Positions 7,765 through 14,855 of a DNA stretch of 64,000 nucleotides are shown piece after piece. The stretch is from Deltaproteobacteria bacterium. Its GTDB lineage: Bacteria > Myxococcota_A > Polyangia > DRWM01 > JAAZOP01. The stretch spans positions 29,694 through 93,693 of the forward strand of contig JACRCX010000037.1 in NCBI GenBank assembly GCA_016218815.1. Reading direction: 5' to 3'. The notes under the pieces were generated by a model. That model ran no database searches and was not told the origin of the DNA. It saw only the letters and a list, made by a program, of their open reading frames with translations. Position numbers and translations under genes: made by a program. Each line of letters opens with the position of its first letter. The first letter of the stretch is position 1.

Positions 7765-8682
7765 TCAGCGGTCAGTCGGATCCCCGGGTCCTCCCGCAGC
7801 GGCCTCCGTCGGGACGGCAGCCGCGGGCTGAAGCCCGCGGTTCGGACGGGAGAGCCTCTCCCCGCCCTCCGCGTGCTCCGCGATCCAGTCGTGCACGGCG
7901 GCCACGAGCGCCGGCAGCCCCTCGTCCGTGACGTCTCGGGTCGGCACCGGCGCGCCGACGTGCACGACGACCTGGGCCCCGGGCCGCAGGAGCGCGCTGC
8001 CCTTGCGCATCAGGTTCCACGTGCCGCGCACCGCCACGGGCACGATCGGCGTGCCCAGGTCCCGCGCCACGACGAACAGGCCCGTCTTGAAGGGGCCGAC
8101 CTTCCCGTCGAGAGTCCTGGTCCCCTCGGGAAAGGCGAGGATCGACCTGCCGAGCGCCAATTCCTCGCGGCACCGGTTGCGCAGCTCCGCCAGCCGTCCC
8201 GCGCCGCCCTTGCGCACGGCGATCGTGCCGCGCGAGCGCATGAACGGGCCGTAGAGCGGAATCCGGAAGTGCTCGTCCAGCTCGATCCCCTGCCGGTAGT
8301 GCGGCGTTGCGTTGTGGCAGGCGATGAAGTCGAAGTGGTTCACGTGGTTCTGGAAGAAGAAGTACGGGGTGCGGGGGTTGACCGCGGGGTCCACCTCGGC
8401 GCGCCAGCGCACGCCGAGCAACCGGAGCTGCACGTCGGCGTAGATCGCATAGAGCCGCTGCAGCCGCTCGGGTCGGAGGCCCAAGTTCCCCGCGAGTACG
8501 GTGAGCGTGGTCAGCGCGGGGACGCCCCACGCGAGTCCCGCGGCCCACGCCGCCGCCGAGAGCGCGAAGTCCTTGGCGCCCACGTCGCCGTGCACCCGCC
8601 GCGCGGCGGCCACTCCATCCCGCAGGAAGCGCAAGGGGAGGATGGAGCGAGCGCGTCGCCGGATCCCGCTATCGGTGTCCAT
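7765..8682 (-). CDS. plsC: 1-acyl-sn-glycerol-3-phosphate acyltransferase (PlsC family)
   Basis: The acyltransferase signature is complete: NHVNHFDF (HX4D catalytic motif), the GPFMRSRG block, AFPEGTRTLDGKVGPFKTG and PIVPVAVRG. It would acylate lysophosphatidate to phosphatidate at the inner membrane; a hydrophobic segment (LSAAAWAAGLAWGVPALTTLTV) precedes the catalytic part. The start is uncertain: the ATG at 8682 and a GTG at 8724 are in frame, and both lie in or behind a dispersed repeat, so the true protein may begin further in. The C-terminal RPNRGLQPAAA is read from a CCGCGGGCTGAAGCCCGCGG palindrome. It follows the diacylglycerol-kinase-like gene, giving a small lipid operon. Confidence 0.85.
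   Translation of the reverse strand: MDTDSGIRRRARSILPLRFLRDGVAAARRVHGDVGAKDFALSAAAWAAGLAWGVPALTTLTVLAGNLGLRPERLQRLYAIYADVQLRLLGVRWRAEVDPAVNPRTPYFFFQNHVNHFDFIACHNATPHYRQGIELDEHFRIPLYGPFMRSRGTIAVRKGGAGRLAELRNRCREELALGRSILAFPEGTRTLDGKVGPFKTGLFVVARDLGTPIVPVAVRGTWNLMRKGSALLRPGAQVVVHVGAPVPTRDVTDEGLPALVAAVHDWIAEHAEGGERLSRPNRGLQPAAAVPTEAAAGGPGDPTDR
7821..7840. repeat. Palindromic repeat with TGAA loop
   Basis: CCGCGGGC-TGAA-GCCCGCGG gives a perfect 8-bp stem with a 4-base loop. It lies inside the 3' end of plsC and encodes NRGLQPA. A longer relative with the same TGAA loop is at 35884-35907. It could also act as a hairpin, but no T-tract follows on either strand. Confidence 0.65.
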
Positions 8683-8701
8683 CGGTGTCCATCGGTGGTT
8701 T
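8671..8701. repeat. Dispersed repeat, CATCGGTGTCCATCGGTGG family (copy 1)
   Basis: The 10-base unit ATCGGTGTCC occurs twice and is followed by ATCGGTGGTTT. It lies between the diacylglycerol-kinase-like gene and plsC and may be partly read as the plsC N-terminus. Other copies: 9682-9720, 14787-14819, 53483-53569 (inverted pair), 54129-54220. Confidence 0.8.
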
Positions 8702-8724
8702 CCTTCGCTCGCCGGGCACTCCAC

Positions 8725-9624
8725 CTACGCCGCGACCTCGATCGCGCCCGGAACGACCTCCAGCGAGCGCAAGGCGAGTGCCAGGACTTCGCCGTCGATC
8801 ATCACGTCGACCGCCTCCCCTCCCTCGAAGTCGACTCTCCGCGCCCTCGTGCACTCGACTTCCGGCAGGTCGACGTGGGTGCCCTTGAAGATGCGCGGGA
8901 ACGAGCGCAGGAGTCGGACGCGCCCCATCGGTCCGATGCGGATCACGTCGACGTAGCCGTCCGCGGCGTCGGCGGCCGGGGCCATCATCATCGTTCCGCC
9001 CGTGTACCGGCTGTTGCAGAAGGAGAGCATGCTGCACGGACGGGCGTCCGGCCCTCCGCCGTCCAGGCGCACGGGGAACGACGGGTACCTCATCCGCGCG
9101 ACGCAGCCGAGCACCGCCAGGATGTACCCGCGGGCCCCGAAGGACTTGAAGCGGCGGTTGGTCATCGCGCCCGCGCGCGCGGCGAACCCCAGCCCGGCGA
9201 TGTTGAGGTAGTGGAGCACTCCCCCGCCGTGCTCGCACCGCACGACGTCGACGGCTCGTCGCGCGTCCGCGAGGAGCGCCGTCGCCGCGCCGGCCGCATC
9301 CGTGATCCCGTAGTCGCGCAGGAACGAGTTCCCCGTGCCCAGCGGCAGGGTGGCGACACGCGGCCTGGTCGCTCCGTCCCCGGTCGCCAGCAGGCCGTTC
9401 ACGACCTCGAAGCACGTGCCGTCGCCCCCGACCGCCAGGAAGTCGCGCGCCCCGGCCTCGTACGCCTCGCGCGCCAGCCGGCTTGCGTGTCCGGGCGCTT
9501 CCGTGGTCCGCACCTCCAGGTCCACGCCCGCCGCGCGCAGCGCGGCCAGCTCCGCCTCCGCCTGCCGGCGGCACTTCCCATGGCCCGCGGCGGGGTTGAC
9601 GATGGCGATCCAGCGCGTTGTCAC
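8725..9624 (-). CDS. Diacylglycerol kinase catalytic-domain protein (DagK/YegS family)
   Basis: The 299-residue protein begins MTTRWIAIVNPAAGHGK, the family N-terminus, and contains the nucleotide-binding FLAVGGDGTCFEVVNGLL (GGDGT) and the conserved VATLPLGTGNSFLRDYGI. The C-terminal domain includes FKSFGARGYILAVL and VMIDGEVL. It should phosphorylate diacylglycerol or a related lipid at the cytoplasmic face of the membrane. Together with the PlsC-family gene directly downstream, which makes the product-side lipid phosphatidate, this suggests a lipid turnover or synthesis operon. Substrate choice between diacylglycerol, sphingoid base and other lipid cannot be read from the sequence. Confidence 0.85.
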   Translation of the reverse strand: MTTRWIAIVNPAAGHGKCRRQAEAELAALRAAGVDLEVRTTEAPGHASRLAREAYEAGARDFLAVGGDGTCFEVVNGLLATGDGATRPRVATLPLGTGNSFLRDYGITDAAGAATALLADARRAVDVVRCEHGGGVLHYLNIAGLGFAARAGAMTNRRFKSFGARGYILAVLGCVARMRYPSFPVRLDGGGPDARPCSMLSFCNSRYTGGTMMMAPAADAADGYVDVIRIGPMGRVRLLRSFPRIFKGTHVDLPEVECTRARRVDFEGGEAVDVMIDGEVLALALRSLEVVPGAIEVAA

Positions 9625-9681
9625 TTGCGCCCGCCGGCGAGCAGATGATGAGAAGCGAGAGACGGGATCTCTTCTTCTCCG

Positions 9682-9720
9682 CTATCTGTGTTCATCGGTG
9701 TCCATCGGTGGTTTCTCTTC
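9682..9720. repeat. Dispersed repeat, CATCGGTGTCCATCGGTGG family (copy 2)
   Basis: CTATCTGTGTTCATCGGTG continues into TCCATCGGTGGTTTCTCTTC. It sits just 3' of the gcvPB stop codon and shares the tail TTTCTYT..CCCGYTCAG with the copy that abuts the stop codon of the lipoprotein gene at 53582. Confidence 0.8.
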
Positions 9721-9724
9721 CCGC

Positions 9725-11218
9725 TCAGCGTCCTCCCCACCGGAGCACGGGGTGACGCGCGGCGCGCGTCTCGTCGGCGCGCCCGATGGGCGTGCGGACC
9801 GGGGCGTGGTGCAGGTCGTCCGGCTTCGAGTGCGCCTGGGCGACGATCGCCTCGATCGCCTCGACGAACTCGTCGAGCGTCTCCGGCGACTCGGTCTCCG
9901 TCGGTTCGATCATCAGGGCGCCGTGCACGACGAGGGGGAAGTAGACGGTCGGCGGGTGGAAGCCGCGGTCCAGGAGGCCCTTGGCCACATCCATCGTCGT
10001 GACGCCGGTCTCGTTCTTGAGGTCGCGGTCGGACAGCACGCACTCGTGCATGCACGGCCGATCCTGCGGCACGTGGAACGTCTTGCGCAGCCGCGCCAGG
10101 AGGTAGTTCGCGTTGAGGATCGCGATCTCCGCGACGCGCCGCAGCTCGGCCGGCCCGTGGGCCAGGAGGTACGTGTAGGCGCGGACCATCACGCCGAAGT
10201 TGCCGAAGAACGAGCGCATCCGCCCGATGGTCTTCGGCCGATCCTCGACGAGGCGGAACGTTCCGTCCGAGGCCCGTTCGACGATGGGCACCGGAAGATA
10301 CGGCTCCAGCGTGTTGACCACGCCGACGGGACCGGACCCCGGTCCACCGCCTCCGTGGGGCGTGGAGAACGTCTTGTGCAGGTTGAGCTGCATGACGTCG
10401 ATGCCGAGGTCGCCGGGGCGCGCGAGGCCGAGCAGGGCGTTGAGGTTGGCGCCGTCGCCGTAGACCAGCCCGCCGCGGGCGTGGACGATCTCCGCGACCT
10501 GTGCGATGTGCGACTCGAACAGGCCGAGCGTGTTGGGGTTGGTGATCATGATCGCCGCGACGTCGGCGTCCATCGCCTTGTCCACGGCCGCCGGATCGAC
10601 GAGGCCGTCGGGTCCGGAGGCGACGGGGACGGTGAGGTAGCCGGCCAGCGAGCACGAGGCGGGGTTGGTGCCGTGGGCCGTGTCGGGGATGAGCACCTTC
10701 TTGCGCGGGTTGCCGCGATCGGTGTGGCAGGCGCGGACGAGCAGCATGCCGCACAGCTCGCCCTGCGCCCCTGCGGACGGCTGGAGCGTCATGCGGGAGA
10801 AGCCGCAGATCGCGCAGAGCCGCCGCTCCAGGTCCCACATCAGTTCCAGGGCGCCCTGCGCCAGCGCGGCCGGGGTGTGGGGGTGCAGGCGCGAGAAACC
10901 CGGCAGCCGCGCCGCCCACTCGTTGACCTTCGGGTTGTACTTCATGGTGCAGGACCCGAGCGGGTACATCACCGAGTCCACGCAGAGGTTCCACTGCGAG
11001 AGGCGCACGAAGTGCCGCACCACGTCGGCTTCCGCCACTTCCGGCAGCCGCGGCGGGGCGGTGCGGCGCGATGCGACCGGGATGTCCGGTCCCGCCCGGT
11101 CGTCGTCGACCGCGGGCACCTCGGCGGCGGGCATCCGGATCCCCTCCCGTCCGGGCCTGGACCGCTCGAAGATCAACGGCTCCCGAAAAACGAGTCCGCT
11201 GGTTCCGACTTCGGCCAT
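9725..11218 (-). CDS. gcvPB: Glycine dehydrogenase (decarboxylating) subunit 2
   Basis: The 497-residue protein is a full-length C-terminal-type P-protein. Family blocks are SVMYPLGSCTMKYNPKVNEW, PSAGAQGE, KVLIPDTAHGTNPAS, the PLP-lysine segment LNLHKTFSTPHGGGGPGSGP and HECVLSDRDLKNETGVTTMD. With subunit 1 it decarboxylates glycine and passes the aminomethyl group to the lipoyl H-protein, yielding methylene-tetrahydrofolate after the T-protein. None of gcvPA, gcvH or gcvT is in the window; the upstream 480 bases are repeats. The product methylene-tetrahydrofolate is the substrate of the MetF encoded at 49257, a metabolic link that is inferred. GGAGGA lies 6 bases before the ATG. Confidence 0.93.
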   Translation of the reverse strand: MAEVGTSGLVFREPLIFERSRPGREGIRMPAAEVPAVDDDRAGPDIPVASRRTAPPRLPEVAEADVVRHFVRLSQWNLCVDSVMYPLGSCTMKYNPKVNEWAARLPGFSRLHPHTPAALAQGALELMWDLERRLCAICGFSRMTLQPSAGAQGELCGMLLVRACHTDRGNPRKKVLIPDTAHGTNPASCSLAGYLTVPVASGPDGLVDPAAVDKAMDADVAAIMITNPNTLGLFESHIAQVAEIVHARGGLVYGDGANLNALLGLARPGDLGIDVMQLNLHKTFSTPHGGGGPGSGPVGVVNTLEPYLPVPIVERASDGTFRLVEDRPKTIGRMRSFFGNFGVMVRAYTYLLAHGPAELRRVAEIAILNANYLLARLRKTFHVPQDRPCMHECVLSDRDLKNETGVTTMDVAKGLLDRGFHPPTVYFPLVVHGALMIEPTETESPETLDEFVEAIEAIVAQAHSKPDDLHHAPVRTPIGRADETRAARHPVLRWGGR

Positions 11219-11339
11219 GGCGATCCTCCAGGGGAGGGAATGTCGGTCGAATGGGAGAGGAGGTCAAGGGGAGGGAGGGCCCTTCGGGGAGGGCCCTTCG
11301 ACATGCGCAGGGCTCAGGGCGGCGTCGGCCTTTTCCGGA

Positions 11340-11402
11340 CCGGACGAAGGAGAGGTGGAGAGACCGGCTGGAGAGGTGGGGAGGGTTCGGGTGGGGATGC
11401 CC
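11340..11402 (+). repeat. GGAGAGGTGGAGAG element, left copy
   Basis: This 63-base element matches the reverse complement of 11579-11641 with six mismatches. It begins CCGGACGAAGGAGAGGTG and contains CTGGAGAGGTGGGGAG. A third, diverged copy is at 18911-18993. Confidence 0.75.
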
Positions 11403-11454
11403 TTGCGCGGCGCCCCTTATAACGGATCAGGGCCGCCGGGGCGCCGCGCAAGGG
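11400..11454. repeat. Perfect 17-bp inverted repeat (hairpin)
   Basis: CCCTTGCGCGGCGCCCC (11400-11416) pairs perfectly with 11438-11454 around a 21-base loop that includes TTATAAC. It is attached to the left GGAGAGGTGGAGAG element. A related hairpin (CCTTGGCGCGGCG stem, 18964-18992) is attached to the copy near the broken toxin gene. Confidence 0.7.
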
Positions 11455-11578
11455 ACTTCCTCGCCGCGAGGTCCGCGTGTCGTGTTGTCCAAGACCCTCC
11501 ACCGTTCTGCCGGTGGCGGGGAGTCCGTGGAGCGGCGCCCCTTTGGCCGTGAGCGCAGTCGAAGGGCCGCCGCGCCAC

Positions 11579-11641
11579 GGGCACCTCCACCCGGGCCCTC
11601 CCCACCTCTCCAGCCGCCCTCTCCACCTCTCCTTCGTCCGG
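11579..11641 (-). repeat. GGAGAGGTGGAGAG element, right inverted copy
   Basis: Reverse complement of the element at 11340-11402, with six mismatches in 63 bases. It ends 55 bases before the GTG start of the next gene. Confidence 0.75.
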
Positions 11642-11696
11642 GTCCCCACCTCTCCTCGCGGTTGACGCCCTGGCCGGACCGGGGGAGGATCGCCTC

Positions 11697-13151
11697 GTGC
11701 GATCGTTCCTGTCGGCCGGGGCGTTGGTGGTGCTGTCCCTCTCCTCGTGCGACGGCTGCCCGACGGAGGGGGGTTCGGGTGCCGACGTCCGTTTCTTCTG
11801 CGACTTCGCGCCCAAGGCCGTCGAGTACGGCCGCACGATGCGCTTCGTCTGCGTCGTGTGGAACGAAGGCTCCGCCCCCGCCCGCAACGTCGTTCTCCCC
11901 GTCCCGATCGTCCAGGACGGCACGACCACCGTCTACGGCGACCGCGAGCACTGCGGCACCGCCGAGGACCCGTACGACTGCATGGTCGACGTGAGCTACG
12001 TCCGCGAGTCCATGCGCATCAACCGCGTCTACCACCCCAACCGCGCCCGCAACTCCTACGCCTTCCTCGACACCACCCCTCTCACCGATGCGCCCGACGA
12101 CGACGAGGCGACCTACGACGCCGAGCGAGAGATCCTCTTCCTCGCGTTGCCCGAGCTGCGTGCGCGGGACGACGACCCGGAGGACGCCGGCCTGCTGTGG
12201 ACCTACGAGCTGGCCGCGGACGGCGGCTCCCGGCACACGCCGTGCGAGGAGATGCCGCTGGTCCAGAACTGGAACTGGATCTTCGCGGACAACTCGCCGG
12301 AATACAGCAACGACATCATCGGCCACATCGTTTGCAGCTCGCCGCGGCTTCGCGCCGCGATCGTCGCCGACCGCACCGTCGCCGCGCCGGGCGACCTGGT
12401 CGTCTACGACGTCACGATGAGCCAGGACTTCCTGGCGCTGCCGCCGGGGCGGGACGACGAGCGGTTCTCGCTCCTCCGGCCGCGCTTGTACCTGGACTAC
12501 CCGGAGGATCTGTTGATCTTCGAGTCGGTCGACCGGCCGGAGGAGGCGACGGATCTGCCGGGGTTCGACGACGAGCCATCCGTGGGCGGCGTGGTGTACT
12601 GGGCCCGCACCGACGACGCCGGCGACGAGGTGCTGAGATCCGGGGAAGCGGAGACGTTGCGGGCGACGTTCCGGGTGCGCGACGGAGTGCCGCAAGGGAC
12701 CGAGGTGCGGGTTTCGGCCCGCGTCCTGTCGCAGCGGACGGCGTCGTACCAGAACGTCGGCGCCGACCACACGCTGAGCGTCGAGGGTGGTCCGGCGCCG
12801 GCCTGCGGCGACGGATTCTGCACTTCGCCTGCCGAGGATGAGACATCGTGCGCGGGAGATTGTCCGCGCTGCACGGACGAGGACGGCGTCGCGGGTTTCG
12901 GCGACCCGCCGTGCTGCGACGGCCTGGTTCCGTTACGAGCGGCCCACCTCTACGGCTGGGCGTACGACCAGTGCTACGAGTGGGAGGGCGGGGGCGTTCC
13001 CTTCGTGCAGACCTACTGTGGCGCCTGCGGCGACGGCGCCTGCTCGGGCCGCGAGAACCCATGCAACTGTCCCGCCGACTGCGGGCCGCACTGCGGCAAT
13101 TGGCTGTGCGAAACCGGCGAGTCCCGCACGACCTGCCCCGCCGACTGCTGA
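11697..13151 (+). CDS. Cysteine-rich lipoprotein of the Myxococcota type
   Basis: The 484-residue protein starts at a GTG behind GGGGGAGG and has a short signal with lipobox (VVLSLSSC). The main body (residues 30-360) looks like repeated beta-sandwich, DUF11-like segments: RFVCVVWNEGSAPARNVVLP and LVVYDVTMSQD resemble bacterial surface repeats. From about residue 365 three cysteine-rich units follow, with the pattern CGDGxC..E..C..DC (CGDGFCTSPAEDETSCAGDC; CGACGDGACSGRENPCNC; CGNWLCETGESRTTCPADC), which is typical of myxobacterial secreted proteins and probably forms disulfides. Function is unknown; a surface role is inferred. It converges with the ferredoxin-flavoprotein gene. Confidence 0.75.
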   Translation: MRSFLSAGALVVLSLSSCDGCPTEGGSGADVRFFCDFAPKAVEYGRTMRFVCVVWNEGSAPARNVVLPVPIVQDGTTTVYGDREHCGTAEDPYDCMVDVSYVRESMRINRVYHPNRARNSYAFLDTTPLTDAPDDDEATYDAEREILFLALPELRARDDDPEDAGLLWTYELAADGGSRHTPCEEMPLVQNWNWIFADNSPEYSNDIIGHIVCSSPRLRAAIVADRTVAAPGDLVVYDVTMSQDFLALPPGRDDERFSLLRPRLYLDYPEDLLIFESVDRPEEATDLPGFDDEPSVGGVVYWARTDDAGDEVLRSGEAETLRATFRVRDGVPQGTEVRVSARVLSQRTASYQNVGADHTLSVEGGPAPACGDGFCTSPAEDETSCAGDCPRCTDEDGVAGFGDPPCCDGLVPLRAAHLYGWAYDQCYEWEGGGVPFVQTYCGACGDGACSGRENPCNCPADCGPHCGNWLCETGESRTTCPADC

Positions 13152-13163
13152 GCGGGAGGCCGC

Positions 13164-14681
13164 TCACGGCACGAGATACGGGCGAAGATCCTTGCGTCGC
13201 ATCAGGAAGAAGGTGTTGCGCAGGTAGAAGAAGAGCACCTCCGCCACACCGCCGCCCATCATCTTCCCCAGCCGCAACGTCCGCAGCCGGTCGTACAGCT
13301 CGTTCAGCTTCTCCGCGCGCAGCTCGAACGGTGCCTGGATGAGGAGGTTGTGCATCCAACCCATGCCCTTGATCATCTGGATCTTCCGTACGCGGGCGTC
13401 GTAGGCGCGCAGCGACGCGATGGAGACGTCGTTGCGGTGCAACGCGCCGGCGGCCACCTGCGCGGCCAGATCGCCGGCGCGCAGCGCCACGATGTTGGTC
13501 ATCATCCCGCACGTGGTGAATGCGTCGCCCGCCGCGATCAAGCCGTCGCCGACCGAGGTCTTGGGCATCCGGCGCCCGAACACCCGGCAGCCGTCGATGG
13601 CCGCGGGGTCCACCGTCGCGGGCTCCCCCAGTCTCGCCCGGACCCGCGGGTCCTTCGCCGCCAGCTCCACCAGCAGCTCCGACACGGGCCGAGCCAGAAC
13701 GCGCGCTTTTCCCTTCTGCATCGGTCCCCACGCCAGGTGGGTCACCGTCGGGCCGCTCGACCAGTACCCCACTCCCGCCGGCAGTCGCTTGTCCGGGTCG
13801 GCGGCGTCGACGAAGAAGCCCGCCTCGTCCGTCGGGCGAGCCAGCGGCGGCAGATCGGCCTCGGCCGCGTAGGCCCAGCACAGCGCGCGCTCGTTGAGCG
13901 GCACGCCCGCTTTCGCCGCGAGCCGCCCGGTGACTCCCTCCGCCGAGATCGCCACCCGTGCGTGCACGGTGAATCCGGCGTCGGTTTCCACGCCCGTAAC
14001 GGGCCCGCCGTCCTCGTGCTCGAACCCCGTGGCGCGCGTGTTGTAGGCGATCGTCGCCCCGCGCTCGAGGGCCCGGCGGGCGAGGTGCTCGACGAACGCG
14101 TCCTTGGAGACCAGCGGGAACCCCTTCCAGTCGTGGTCGCGCGCGCGCGTCGACTGGCCGCGGGGCCCCATGAACACGAAATCGTGCAGGCGCTCGCGGA
14201 TCAGCTCCTTGGGGAAGGCGACGTCGATGTCCTGGAGGTGCAGCCCGTCGGGGCCATCGGTCGAGCGGTACGCGTCGGGCGGCACGAAGAGCAGCCCGCC
14301 GTCCGGATGGTGCGAACGCTCGGGCGACGGCAGGCGCTCGAGCACGGCGACCGAGAGGCCGAGCATCCGGGCGCGGATGGCGGCGCCGAGCCCGGCGGGC
14401 CCGGCGCCCACGACGACGAGGTCGTACGTCCGCTCGCCGTCCAGGCCCGTGCCGGGGGCGGGAACGGCGTCGCGGCTCATGCCGCGGGGCAGGCGGTGCA
14501 CGCGCAGCGCGCCGTGCGGACAATCCTCCTCGCACGCCAGGCAGCCGAAGCACCGTGCCGGCGCCGCGATCGTCGGCACCGTCTTCGCCGTCGCCTGCTC
14601 GTACACGAGCTGCGGGCAATTGCGCACGCAGGCCCCGCACCCGTCGCAGCGCGCCTCGTCGCGGACGATCACGTTGTCCAT
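13164..14681 (-). CDS. Ferredoxin-fused FAD oxidoreductase (FixC/geranylgeranyl reductase-like)
   Basis: Of 505 residues, the first 65 form a two-cluster ferredoxin: CDGCGACVRNCP and CFGCLACEEDCP. A GxGxxG Rossmann segment follows (YDLVVVGAGPAGLGAAIRA), then blocks typical of the FixC/geranylgeranyl reductase flavoproteins: DAFVEHLARRALERGATI, VTGRLAAKAGV and GLIAAGDAFTTCGMMTNIVA (FAD C-terminal motif). It would move electrons between its own ferredoxin clusters and FAD to reduce a quinone-like or isoprenoid substrate; which one cannot be said. It stands alone, without fixAB or prenyl genes nearby. GGAGGGAT precedes the ATG. Confidence 0.8.
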   Translation of the reverse strand: MDNVIVRDEARCDGCGACVRNCPQLVYEQATAKTVPTIAAPARCFGCLACEEDCPHGALRVHRLPRGMSRDAVPAPGTGLDGERTYDLVVVGAGPAGLGAAIRARMLGLSVAVLERLPSPERSHHPDGGLLFVPPDAYRSTDGPDGLHLQDIDVAFPKELIRERLHDFVFMGPRGQSTRARDHDWKGFPLVSKDAFVEHLARRALERGATIAYNTRATGFEHEDGGPVTGVETDAGFTVHARVAISAEGVTGRLAAKAGVPLNERALCWAYAAEADLPPLARPTDEAGFFVDAADPDKRLPAGVGYWSSGPTVTHLAWGPMQKGKARVLARPVSELLVELAAKDPRVRARLGEPATVDPAAIDGCRVFGRRMPKTSVGDGLIAAGDAFTTCGMMTNIVALRAGDLAAQVAAGALHRNDVSIASLRAYDARVRKIQMIKGMGWMHNLLIQAPFELRAEKLNELYDRLRTLRLGKMMGGGVAEVLFFYLRNTFFLMRRKDLRPYLVP

Positions 14682-14786
14682 CCGATCCCTCCGGTCGTCC
14701 CCCCCCGGCCGCCCCCCGGCACGGGGGCCAAGCTACCACGGGGTCCGCGGGGTCGGGAAGAAGCGGGAACGATTCGGGCGAGAGGT

Positions 14787-14819
14787 GAAACCACCGATGG
14801 ACACCGATGGACACCGATC
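14787..14819. repeat. Dispersed repeat, CATCGGTGTCCATCGGTGG family (copy 3, reversed)
   Basis: GAAACCACCGATGGACACCG then ATGGACACCGAT, the reverse orientation of copies 1 and 2. It lies between the divergent flavoprotein and TamB-like genes. Confidence 0.8.
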
Positions 14820-14855
14820 TGTGACCAGGCGGCGGGAAGCGCTAAGCTGGACGCG

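Larger units (their letters stand above)
11219..11696. other. Gene-free interval made of repeats
   Basis: No gene is supported in these 478 bases between the divergent gcvPB and the lipoprotein gene. It holds two inverted copies of the GGAGAGGTGGAGAG element, a 17-bp perfect hairpin and two TCGAAGGG-type repeats (11294-11320 and 11548-11568). Promoters for both flanking genes must lie here, but I cannot identify them. Confidence 0.7.

Noticed and set aside
13350..14855. In-frame extension of the TamB-like gene upstream of 14856
   Set aside because: It is antisense to the well-supported ferredoxin-flavoprotein and lacks domain similarity; the membrane anchor begins exactly at 14856.
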